From Pseudomonadota bacterium (lineage in GTDB: Bacteria > Myxococcota_A > UBA796 > GCA-2862545): a DNA stretch of 48,158 nucleotides. Positions 27,301 to 35,284 of the stretch are shown piece after piece; position 1 is the stretch's first letter, and every line of letters starts with the position of its first letter. A program made the position numbers and the translations under genes. Under the pieces are notes generated by a model. That model worked only from the letters and a program-made list of their open reading frames with translations, had not been told where the DNA came from and made no database searches. Location: contig CANNIZ010000033.1 of NCBI GenBank assembly GCA_947505245.1, positions 1-48,158 of the forward strand. Direction: 5' to 3'.

Positions 27301-27604
27301 GTACGATCGGGAGCGTTACATCTACAACGATCTTTCTCGTCGCACCGGCGCGATCGTGTTCTCCGCCTCGCGCGGGGGTGAGTACAGCTTCGAGAGCGCG
27401 GACATCGGCCACGGGTTCTTCACGTACGAGATCCTCAACGGCCTGGCAGGCGCGGCCGACGTCGATGACGACGGCGTCGTGAGCGTGGACGAGCTGCGGA
27501 GCTACGTGGCGGCGCACGTCGCCGCGATGTCCGACGGTGAACAGCATCCTGTGGTCGACCGGGACAACCTGGCGATGAAGTTCGGGTTCCCGACGACGCG
27601 CTAG
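24311..27604 (+). CDS. WD40-repeat caspase-like peptidase (C14 family), probably secreted
   Basis: 1097 aa. A hydrophobic N-terminus (ILLALTTNLALA) resembles a signal peptide, though it lacks basic residues. Residues about 20-690 are WD40-type repeats (VWDLASGHLLG, VWDVATGKRVRRI, VRAWDVATWDEIGSL). Around 740-815 a beta-sandwich-like segment follows. The caspase domain starts near Gly823 (LWFLGFGVSDYNDPAL), with the catalytic dyad His905 (VAGHGLHD) and Cys957 (LLLDTCESGE) spaced 52 residues, as usual. A canonical EF-hand loop, DVDDDGVVSVDE from Asp1050, lies in the C-terminal region, so calcium may activate it. WD40-caspase proteins are known mainly from cyanobacteria and myxobacteria. Substrate and trigger unknown. 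Confidence 0.92.
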   Translation: MILLALTTNLALAEEPSLRLQVQLGHTFSINAVVYSPDGALAVSSGNDQTVRVWDLASGHLLGLIPTGSEPVSAFDADGLLVIADQRLTRRFDVSTMTEVSRVDVGTGAIALSSDGSTIAFTNGDPNSRERDSMGNWGCDMVLVGDVKSAELETEPVISGKEGFCLRWIAMAVAPGVVAATDTVTLRVRPIGQGTGPAFDVKGANALALSGDGARLVAMNGGQGLLQPDLTVWDVATGKRVRRIRNADPHGADGVVVDATGTRALVADDTTLRWFDLDAGKRLGEWAVGPRVIALSPDGTHALLGHRDDGDVDVFDLVTGTVERTFAGRAPAIASVAFLDDRVALGGTDGTLAVWSLDTLSLERTLNVGSMPVIDLEASQDGRTVLVALNDPQSGAGYPSAVWDVATGARVAELTDEKATSGAFLEGGRVVTVFRDTVATISSATTGEKLGELALEQGVRNVGSSADGKTLAVCGIGELSTRSAGALDTPLWSVPLKSFVCTELDVSDDASLVAVAGCGGRDDEYGILDAMSTYGTSGPCEVEVWRPGNDEPEATFTFDDPDVGIIGVAISHDGSRVVATREDGLVRAWDVATWDEIGSLQQAGSVAAADIAADGLVATAGLVDAARLWRVDNGFDVQLASDERDDWILFANNGWFDASRDGGDLVAVVGGTEAFGVEQFATQTNRPDRLATGLGLGAPELAAHWEARYERRLKKLGVAAHALVGADDVPHVTLSSTAQEGRTLAVTFDATAAEEDLVRYDVYVNGVPVYAGGRPLTGRTATITEQVALGDGDNTVEVAVIDAAGVESLRATVAAKADDTRRGDLWFLGFGVSDYNDPALPDLALADDDAKALGARFAAMTDSYDHVHVKVLTDAEVTAAAVTEARAFADEAGIDDTLVVFVAGHGLHDTDANATYYFLPHDAEYARLADTAASFDRIEALMQGVAPRKKLLLLDTCESGEAEDASPQVAVVEGARGLPRGVWAASQLGSLLPRPWLYDRERYIYNDLSRRTGAIVFSASRGGEYSFESADIGHGFFTYEILNGLAGAADVDDDGVVSVDELRSYVAAHVAAMSDGEQHPVVDRDNLAMKFGFPTTR

Positions 27605-27647
27605 GGGTCCAACGACCGGTTAGCTGGCGGCTCCCCCCGAGGTGCCC

Positions 27648-28601
27648 ATGTTCGCGTTCTGGTCTGCTGTCGCGTGGAGCGCTGGCGTCGTCGTACCCGA
27701 GGCAGCCGCCGAATTGATCGCGTGTGACGACCGGTCGCAGCTCGAAGATCTGCGAGTGTTGGACGCGATCCCAGACACCGTCCCCGCGACGGGCCCGTTC
27801 GTATTGTTCCTGGAAGGCAGCCTTCACGCGCTCGCGGGCGATTCGCCGGCGGGGCCCTCGACGGCGCTGCTCGACCGGATCGACACGTCCTCGCCGGGCT
27901 GCTGGGTATGGCACCGCACGCCCGAGGGGCTGATGCACATGACGCCCGACCTCACACGCATCGACAGCTGGCTCGCACGCGACGCGGTCAACGGGCTCGC
28001 CCGTCTAACACCGGAGTTCCTCGACGCGAGCGTCCAATCGCCGACGGCACCGACGCCCCGCACCACCTGGGTGCCAGACGTGCTCATGCGCTACAACACC
28101 GCGCGTGCGCCGGACGGCGGGGTCGAGGGCGAGCCCGCCCTCACCTGCGAACCGTGGGCGGCGGGTACCACCTTCGCGACGGACGGCATTGCCGCGGCGC
28201 TGTGGTGCCCGATGGACAAGGCGAAGAAGGCCCTCAAGGCGCTCACGAAGCAGGTCGACGAGGCCGAGGAGTCCGACGACGTGTGGAATCTCGGCCCCGA
28301 GGCGACGCTCCAGTACGCCGCTGTACTTCCGGGCGCGTTGCTGCTCGGATCCGATCGCACGCTGATGCTCGATGCGATCGATGGTCGGGGCTCGCCTTGG
28401 TGGCCCGACGAAGTCGACTCCTCTGTCGCCGGCGTGTTCCGTCAAAAGCAGACGCCGGAAGGCGCCATCCGGTTCCTTGTCCGGCCCGATGGGGCCCTGT
28501 ACAACGTGCAGGTCGACGCGACGCCGGACTTCCTGCGCAGCACGCTGGCAACGCAGCCACGGCCCGCGTCCACGCCACCCGCAGCCAGCGTCCCCGAATA
28601 G
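27648..28601 (+). CDS. Exported protein of unknown function, downstream of the caspase gene
   Basis: 317 aa from ATG 27648, with GAGG 5 nt upstream; GTG 27642 is in the same frame. An N-terminal hydrophobic segment (FAFWSAVAWSAGVVV) looks like a signal peptide. The mature part has paired cysteines (CDD near residue 26, CWVW near 86, TCEPW, LWCPMD), a Lys/Glu-rich helix (KAKKALKALTKQVDEAEESD) and a Pro/Ala-rich C-terminus. No family recognised. It follows the caspase gene by 43 bp on the same strand, so it may be exported alongside it; nothing in the sequence shows an inhibitor or substrate role. Confidence 0.7.
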   Translation: MFAFWSAVAWSAGVVVPEAAAELIACDDRSQLEDLRVLDAIPDTVPATGPFVLFLEGSLHALAGDSPAGPSTALLDRIDTSSPGCWVWHRTPEGLMHMTPDLTRIDSWLARDAVNGLARLTPEFLDASVQSPTAPTPRTTWVPDVLMRYNTARAPDGGVEGEPALTCEPWAAGTTFATDGIAAALWCPMDKAKKALKALTKQVDEAEESDDVWNLGPEATLQYAAVLPGALLLGSDRTLMLDAIDGRGSPWWPDEVDSSVAGVFRQKQTPEGAIRFLVRPDGALYNVQVDATPDFLRSTLATQPRPASTPPAASVPE

Positions 28602-28641
28602 GCCCCTGCCTCTCCCTTCGCGCTGATACCTGGAGGTTCCA

Positions 28642-29307
28642 TTGGCCGACATCGTGTTTCCGCGGCTCGTCGTCGTATCCCACACCACCGTGCAGCACGC
28701 CACCCACCTGTGCAGGCCGCTCGTCGGCGTCGTCGGCGTCGCGTACCCGCACGTCGCGGTCGCCACGGGGCTCGAGGGCGCGTCGTTCGTGCTCGCCCAG
28801 CGCGGCGAACGCGCCGCCGATGAGGCGCTGATCGCCGCCGCCACCAAGACCACGCGCGCGCAGACCTGGTCGTGGAGCGTGTCGGAACAGTCGGGCTTCT
28901 GGCTGTGGAAGCGGCCCAGCCTGCTCCGCGGAATGGGCGATCTCACGGTGCCCGTCGCGCAGATGACGACCGACGGTGGCGGCATCGACGACCTCGCAAC
29001 CGAACTCCTCCTCATCCCCGACGCGATGAAAAAGGCAGCCGAGCTGCTGCGCACGGACACGCTGTTCGCGATCGTGCCGAAGCGGGGCTGGTTGATGGTC
29101 GCCCCCGGCGAAATTGGCAACCCGTTTGCGGGCGCGAGCCTGCACCAGATGGCCGCGGGGATCGCGGAACGGGGCGGTCGTTCCTCCATCGCCGGCAACC
29201 TGATCGTGTTGTGGAAAGACGGCAAGCTCGTCGGCGTGGACGGCCGGGAGGGCTCGAGCGGCTTCATCTCGCTTCAGGGTGAAGACGAAGCGACGTGGTG
29301 GGTGTGA
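28642..29307 (+). CDS. Cytoplasmic hypothetical protein
   Basis: 221 aa starting at TTG 28642, with GGAGG 5 nt upstream; the Shine-Dalgarno fixes the rare start. No signal or membrane segment. The C-terminal half (LFAIVPKRGWLMVAP, NLIVLWKDGKLVGVDG) has a compact alpha/beta pattern I cannot place in a family. Its DNA composition matches its neighbours. It may be the last gene of the 23819-29307 unit; 40 bp separate it from the previous gene. Confidence 0.7.
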   Translation: MADIVFPRLVVVSHTTVQHATHLCRPLVGVVGVAYPHVAVATGLEGASFVLAQRGERAADEALIAAATKTTRAQTWSWSVSEQSGFWLWKRPSLLRGMGDLTVPVAQMTTDGGGIDDLATELLLIPDAMKKAAELLRTDTLFAIVPKRGWLMVAPGEIGNPFAGASLHQMAAGIAERGGRSSIAGNLIVLWKDGKLVGVDGREGSSGFISLQGEDEATWWV

Positions 29308-29649
29308 GGCCAAGACGACGCTGCTGCGGCTGATCGCACGTCGCGGAAGGCTCGCACGGGAGGCAGCACGACGAGCGCGAGCGGTGGCAGCCAGCGGTCG
29401 CGAATTTCGCCGATCAGGGAGCCAGCCCCGTCGAGTTTCGTTGTACGGCGGGAGGTGGTCGACTCTCAACGAGCGAACGCCGGAAGTTCAGCGCGGAGGG
29501 GGCGCAAACCCGAGCATGGGGCGCCGATCGCGAAACTCGAAGGGACTGGCTCGCGCGATCGCGAAATTGGGAAGGGCTGGCTCGGTCGCCGGGCCGTTGC
29601 CGCAGGCGGGGACGCCCCAAGCCTCCGCTGAGCGCGTTACGGGGCGGGC
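29308..29649. other. Non-coding region with repeat cluster
   Basis: 342 bases between two plus-strand genes. An open frame runs through it (29279-29653) but has repeat-driven, Arg/Ala-rich content, overlaps the previous gene and has no Shine-Dalgarno. Contents: a 28-bp stretch at 29311-29338 matching the ABC-F gene at 30732-30759 in 27 positions, and the repeat cluster at 29389-29582. No clear promoter for the ABC-F gene was seen. Confidence 0.65.
29389..29582. repeat. Four 21-bp repeats in two inverted pairs, 31-bp period
   Basis: The consensus is CGAAA(C/T)T(C/G)G-N6-(A/G)CTGGCT with the inner part partly conserved. Two copies read on the minus strand (29389-29409, 29420-29440) and two on the plus strand (29531-29551, 29562-29582). 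Starts within each pair are 31 bp apart; 90 bp separate the arms. The motif differs from that of the cluster at 21839-22022, but the arrangement is the same. The copy at 29389-29409 is the most diverged. Confidence 0.75.
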
Positions 29650-31269
<1,620 letters not shown>

Positions 31270-31271
31270 GT

Positions 31272-31284
31272 CACCCTACGGGTG
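31272..31284. terminator. Small hairpin between convergent stops
   Basis: CACCC, TAC loop, GGGTG, followed by CTCTTT on the plus strand. A weak intrinsic-terminator candidate for the ABC-F gene, overlapping the hemerythrin stop codon. Confidence 0.35.
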
Positions 31285-31677
31285 CTCTTTGATCCAGGCG
31301 ATCATCGCGAGATCGTCGCCCAGGATGTGCGTACTGAGCCAGTCCCCGAGGAACCGGGACAACGTGAGCGTCAGCACCAGCTGACCGCTCTTGTAGCCGT
31401 TGATGATCTCCACCGCCTGGCGCGTGAGTTCATCGTGTTTGGTCTTGTGTTCGGCGTATTTCGGGTAGCGCTTCGCCTGCATCAGCACCTCTTCGGTCTT
31501 GAAGTGCTTCACGACATACGTGGCGAGCTTGTCCAGGGTTGGCACCAACACGTCCTTGCCGTGTCGCGCGGTGATTGCGTCGTGCAGGGTGTTGACCATT
31601 ACGAACAGCTCCTGGTGCTGCCGATCGACGTCCAGGTTGTTGGTGACGAACTTCTTGTCCCAAGCGATGAGAGGCAT
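31276..31677 (-). CDS. Bacteriohemerythrin
   Basis: 133 aa from ATG 31677 (GGGAAA 5 nt upstream); the upstream ATG at 31716 would add a His/Arg-rich leader with no family counterpart. All seven di-iron ligands of bacteriohemerythrin are present at standard positions: His21, His58, Glu62, His77, His81, His117 and Asp122. The family binds O2 reversibly at a non-heme di-iron centre in a four-helix bundle and serves O2 storage, delivery or sensing in microaerobic bacteria. It lies 105 bp downstream of the selenoprotein candidate on the same strand; a shared transcript and a redox link are possible. Confidence 0.94.
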   Translation of the reverse strand: MPLIAWDKKFVTNNLDVDRQHQELFVMVNTLHDAITARHGKDVLVPTLDKLATYVVKHFKTEEVLMQAKRYPKYAEHKTKHDELTRQAVEIINGYKSGQLVLTLTLSRFLGDWLSTHILGDDLAMIAWIKEHP

Positions 31678-31782
31678 GGTGTTTTCCCGGTGGTGACGGA
31701 TCGTGTGCCGTCGCATCGGTCAAAAATCTGCCAGCTTTAGGCTTCGCTTCTGCCGGCGCGCAGTGCCGATGCAGAGAGGCGC

Positions 31783-32454
31783 TTACAGCCCGTCGACGAC
31801 CGTCTGGACCTCGGCGAGCACGTCGGCACCGGTCAGGTTCTCGTTGCCCGTCGGGGTGCCGTGGCTCGAACTCCACACCACCTGCATCGTGGAGCGCGGC
31901 ACGATCATGTCGAAGCCGCGCGCGACGGAGAACGGTGAGTCGTCAAACGTGTTCGGCACCGGCTGCGTCTGCCCGTCGCCGACGCAAAACCCCTGATCCT
32001 GCGCGCCGAGCGTGTCCATCACCGTCGTGCAGGAGTCGGCCGTGCCGTCCTGGAACGACGGGTCATCCTCCAACACCCACACGATCTGGGCGCCGGCTGC
32101 AACGAGCTCATCTTCGACTTGGGCCACCGAACTGGCGTGCCCGCGACAGGCGGGTCACCAGGCGGGGAGGCTGATGAACAGCAGCACATCGAACGGGGAC
32201 CAGTCGATCACCTCGTCCGCTGCACACGGGACGTTGGCGAGGTCGAGCACCACGCGCGCGTCGGTGCGACGGTCGATCGCCTCGGGCCACGAATAGGGGC
32301 TTAGCACCGACCCGACCGCCATCGGCTCCATAGCGCCCGTCGGGTACGAACAGGAGCCGCCGATGACGCCGTCGGAAGTGTCCGTCTCGCGCGTGCCGAG
32401 GTCCACCCCGGCCGACGAGCACCCGATCAAACCCAGCAAAGGCAACCAACGCAT
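31783..32454 (-). CDS. Thioredoxin-like lipoprotein, probable selenoprotein (Sec encoded by in-frame TGA)
   Basis: 223 aa if the TGA at 32157-32155 is read as selenocysteine (residue 100). Upstream part: ATG 32454, lipobox LIGC, Asp/Thr-rich linker, then a thioredoxin-fold strand (DVLLFISLPAW). The next codon is TGA, followed in the same frame by PACRGHASSVAQVEDEL and 124 codons in total to a TAA, including VWVLEDDPSF and a C-terminal helix. In relatives the site reads W-C-P-A-C or similar, so TGA stands exactly where the attacking cysteine belongs, giving U-P-A-C. A SECIS-like hairpin begins 12 nt after the TGA. Otherwise the gene would be a nonsense mutant at one precise codon. Four other Cys are present besides Cys103 and the lipidated one. 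Expected role: periplasmic thiol/disulfide exchange. No selA, selB, selC or selD in the window. Confidence 0.85.
32121..32142 (-). promoter_or_regulatory. Bacterial SECIS-like hairpin
   Basis: Counting from the first base after TGA, bases 13-16 (GGGC) pair with 31-34 (GCCC), A17 bulges, and 18-21 (CGCC) pair with 27-30 (GGUG, one G-U pair). The apical loop is AGUUC, with G at +23 and U at +24. Bacterial SECIS elements have a small apical loop with G (often GU), about 16-37 nt after UGA; E. coli fdhF has AGGUCU at a similar distance. The hairpin lies within the coding frame, as expected. Confidence 0.7.
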
Positions 32455-32524
32455 CTTGCCAGCATAACGCAGACCGTCGCCGTTTTGCAGCGCATAGGGT
32501 ACCTTGCGCAGCCCCGGAGGCTCC

Positions 32525-34405
32525 ATGGTCGTCGCCCTTTCGCTGTTGTTCGCGTGCAACCACAAGGTCGAGGCGGTGTGCGACACGACGGCGCAGCCCT
32601 GGGCCCCCGGCACCGCGGCGTTCGTCGACACCACCGATGCATGGGGGATCACCGCGGTCCTGCCGGAAGGCGTGCGAATCGCCGCTGTCGACTTCGACCA
32701 CGACGGCTGGACCGATCTCATCGTGCGCAAGGGCTCCGGTGCGGACGACTTCAACCCCGACGGCGTCCGCCAGGTGTGGATGCTGAAGAACACCGGCAAC
32801 AAGACGTTCGAAGACGTCACGCAGGCCTCAGGCCTCGTGCAGACCCGGTACGGGGACGACCCGATGATCGGCCGGCCGGGCTCCAACTACGTGTTCGGCG
32901 ACGTGGACAACGACGGCGATCTGGACGCATACAGCGGCAACCCCGACGCGGCGGGGACGTCCAAGGAGACGTCGGAGATCCTGCTCAACGATGGCGCCGG
33001 GCACTTCACGCTCGCGTCGGACGAAAGCGACCTCCGCGTCGGCGCCGGCGACATGCCGTTCGGAGCGGCGTTCACAGACTACGACCGCGACGGCGTGCTC
33101 GACCTGTACGTCGCCCAATACGACGACAGCGACGGCCCCCAGCAGTCGCACCTGTACCACGGCCGTGGCGACGGCACGTTCGAGGACACCACGTCCGACG
33201 CGAACCTCACGACGCTGGCGTGGTCGAACATCGCCGCGATCAACACCGGCGCCTCACACAGCCGCTCGTGGGCCGCGCTCGCGTGCGACCTGAACAACGA
33301 CGGCGGACCCGAGCTGCTCGCCGCGAGCTACGGCCGCGCGCCCAACGCGCTGTGGGTGAACCAGAACGACGGCACCTACACGAACCGCTCCCTGCTCTCG
33401 GGCTACGCGTATGACGAGAACACCGACTGGAGCGACAACCAGTCCGCTCGCTGCTGGTGCGAATTCAACCCGGACGAGCCCGACTGCGTCGGGGTTCCGC
33501 CCGTCGATCTGATCGTCTGCGACACCGTCGAAGACGCGTTCCGCTGGGACGAGACGTTCGACCGCGAGGCGTTCCGGCTCGGCGGGAACAGCGGCGCGAC
33601 GCAGTGCGCGGACCTCGACAACGACGGCTGGATGGACCTCGTCACGTCCGAGATCGTGCACTGGGACGTTGGCCAGAGCAGCGACCCCTCGGAGATCCTG
33701 CACAACCTGCAGGAGTCTGACGTCACCTTCGATCGGCCTGGAAACGACGTCACCGGGCTCATTCGCGAGCACGAGCGCACCGACTGGAACGACGGCGACA
33801 TCACCGGCAGCACGTTCGACTTCGACAACGACGGCTGGACCGACGTGTGGATCGGCAACTCGGACTACCCCGGCTCGCGCGGGCTGCTGTTCCACCAGGA
33901 CGCGCCCCTGCAGTTCTCGCCCGTCTCAATCCCGGACGGCGTCGACAACCCGCGCAGCCACGGCAGCGTAACGGCCGACTTCGACCGCGACGGCGACCTC
34001 GACTTCGTCGTCGGGCACAGCAGCGCGCGCTGCGACTCGGACTGCCGCGAGAATTTCTCCGTGCACCTCTTCGAGAACCAGCTCAATGGCAACTTCGTCC
34101 AGGTCGAGGTGGTCGGCGGCGAGGGCAGCAACCGCTCGGCGATCGGAGCCCGCGTCGACGTGGTCGCAGGCGACCTGCACGAGACCCACCAGGTCGACGG
34201 CGGGCACGGCCAGTTCGGCGCCCAGGACGACCTCGTCCAGCACTTCGGCCTCGGCACAGCGTGTGAGGCCGAGGTCACCGTCACGTGGCCCACGCCCGCG
34301 CGCCCGACCACCACGTTCACCCTGCCCGCGGGCCACCGCTGGCGCATCGTCCAGGGAGCAGAAGAACCCGAACTGATCGACGTACCCACCGAGGATAGCC
34401 AATGA
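32525..34405 (+). CDS. FG-GAP/VCBS repeat lipoprotein with C-terminal ASPIC/UnbV domain
   Basis: 626 aa from ATG 32525, with GGAGG 4 nt upstream. Lipobox LLFAC. The body is a series of FG-GAP/VCBS blades with calcium-loop motifs (DFDHDGWTDLIV, DVDNDGDLDAY, DYDRDGVLDLYV, DLDNDGWMDLV, DFDNDGWTDVWI, DFDRDGDLDFVV), predicting a beta-propeller that binds Ca2+. The C-terminal region (NRSAIGARVDVVAGD, DGGHGQFGAQDD, GLGTACEAEVTVTWP) is the ASPIC/UnbV domain found in CRTAC1-like proteins. Probably a surface or periplasmic binding/adhesion protein. An insert of Cys-rich sequence (CWCEFNPDEPDC) interrupts the propeller around residue 316. Its stop overlaps the next start (ATGA). Confidence 0.92.
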   Translation: MVVALSLLFACNHKVEAVCDTTAQPWAPGTAAFVDTTDAWGITAVLPEGVRIAAVDFDHDGWTDLIVRKGSGADDFNPDGVRQVWMLKNTGNKTFEDVTQASGLVQTRYGDDPMIGRPGSNYVFGDVDNDGDLDAYSGNPDAAGTSKETSEILLNDGAGHFTLASDESDLRVGAGDMPFGAAFTDYDRDGVLDLYVAQYDDSDGPQQSHLYHGRGDGTFEDTTSDANLTTLAWSNIAAINTGASHSRSWAALACDLNNDGGPELLAASYGRAPNALWVNQNDGTYTNRSLLSGYAYDENTDWSDNQSARCWCEFNPDEPDCVGVPPVDLIVCDTVEDAFRWDETFDREAFRLGGNSGATQCADLDNDGWMDLVTSEIVHWDVGQSSDPSEILHNLQESDVTFDRPGNDVTGLIREHERTDWNDGDITGSTFDFDNDGWTDVWIGNSDYPGSRGLLFHQDAPLQFSPVSIPDGVDNPRSHGSVTADFDRDGDLDFVVGHSSARCDSDCRENFSVHLFENQLNGNFVQVEVVGGEGSNRSAIGARVDVVAGDLHETHQVDGGHGQFGAQDDLVQHFGLGTACEAEVTVTWPTPARPTTTFTLPAGHRWRIVQGAEEPELIDVPTEDSQ

Positions 34406-35265
34406 AGCCGTTTGACCTGTACCTGCTCGCGACCTTGTCCCTTGTGGCCTGCGGGAAGACCGAAGAGACCGACACGAGCGCGGACAGCGACACCGACGCC
34501 GATACGGACGCGGACACCGACGCAGATACGGACGCGGACACCGACGCAGACACCGACGCAGACACCGATGCAGACACCGACACCGACACGACCTGCACCG
34601 TGAAGGCGTATGGCGGCGCCCCAGCAGCGATCTGGTACGCGCTCGAGGACGCTGGCACGGCCTCGATCGTCGACGGCGCCGGTGACCATGACGCGACCTC
34701 CACCGGCACCGTCGCGTCCGTCGCTGGAAAGGTCGGCAACGGCGCGACGTTCGACGGCTCCACCGCGCACCTGACGTCGTCTGCGAGCACGTTCAACGCC
34801 CAATCGTTCAGCTGGGCCGGCTGGGTGCGCCTGGACGCGATGCCAGGCGACTTCGGCTCGATCGCCAACGTCGCCATCGGTCCGCAGTCCTTCAGCGGCT
34901 GGACGCTGGTCGTCTCGAGCACCGGCGTTCCGCAGCTGTTCACCGAAGGGGGCACCGGCCCCACCGAGATCGCCACCAACGGCACGGCGCCCCTCGCCCT
35001 CGGGGAATGGACGCACCTCGCCCTCACGTTCGGCGACGGCAACGTGGCGCTCTACGTGAACGGCGTCTCCGTGGCGAGCCAGAACGTCGGCTATACGGCC
35101 GTGGTCATGGGGACGAACCCCTACACGCTCGGACGCGACGCCTACAACGGCGCTCGCTACCTGACGGGCGCGCTCGACGAGGTCGGGTATTGGGAGCTCA
35201 CGCTGTCCGCCGAAGACATCGCCGCGCTCTATGCTGACGGCGAGTGTGGACTTTCGTCGCTCTAG
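34402..35265 (+). CDS. Lipoprotein with Asp/Thr-repeat linker and LamG-like domain
   Basis: 287 aa, start overlapping the previous stop (ATGA). Lipobox LVAC; then a long tetrad-repeat linker (DADT repeated, residues about 30-63) that should hold the domain away from the membrane and may bind cations. From residue 67 a concanavalin/LamG-like jellyroll: WYALEDAG, SWAGWVRLDAMPG, GEWTHLALTFGDGNVALYVNG, LGRDAYNGARYLTGALDEVGYW. This domain aligns along its whole length with the C-terminus of the protein encoded at 39077-41722. LamG-like folds often bind glycans. It ends directly against the stop of the convergent gene. Confidence 0.9.
   Translation: MKPFDLYLLATLSLVACGKTEETDTSADSDTDADTDADTDADTDADTDADTDADTDADTDTDTTCTVKAYGGAPAAIWYALEDAGTASIVDGAGDHDATSTGTVASVAGKVGNGATFDGSTAHLTSSASTFNAQSFSWAGWVRLDAMPGDFGSIANVAIGPQSFSGWTLVVSSTGVPQLFTEGGTGPTEIATNGTAPLALGEWTHLALTFGDGNVALYVNGVSVASQNVGYTAVVMGTNPYTLGRDAYNGARYLTGALDEVGYWELTLSAEDIAALYADGECGLSSL
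34489..34590 (+). repeat. Tandem repeat encoding (DADT)n linker
   Basis: About 100 bp of 6- and 12-bp units alternating GACACCGACGCA and GATACGGACGCG, in frame inside the LamG-like lipoprotein gene. Alternating synonymous forms suggest expansion by slippage of a larger 24-bp unit. Copy number is likely to vary between strains. Confidence 0.85.
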
Positions 35266-35284
35266 CTATTCCGGCGACGAATAG
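35254..35284. terminator. Overlapping inverted repeats at two abutting stop codons
   Basis: Two alternative stems cross the stop codons of convergent genes: TCGTCGC (35254-35260) with GCGACGA (35274-35280), and CTATTC (35266-35271) with GAATAG (35279-35284). They could act as a bidirectional terminator; there is no long U-tract. Confidence 0.35.

Noticed and set aside
31783..32127. A separate 114-aa gene starting at GTG 32127
   Set aside because: It begins in the middle of a thioredoxin fold, has no Shine-Dalgarno, and is in frame with the upstream lipoprotein across a single TGA; reading through TGA restores the complete fold.
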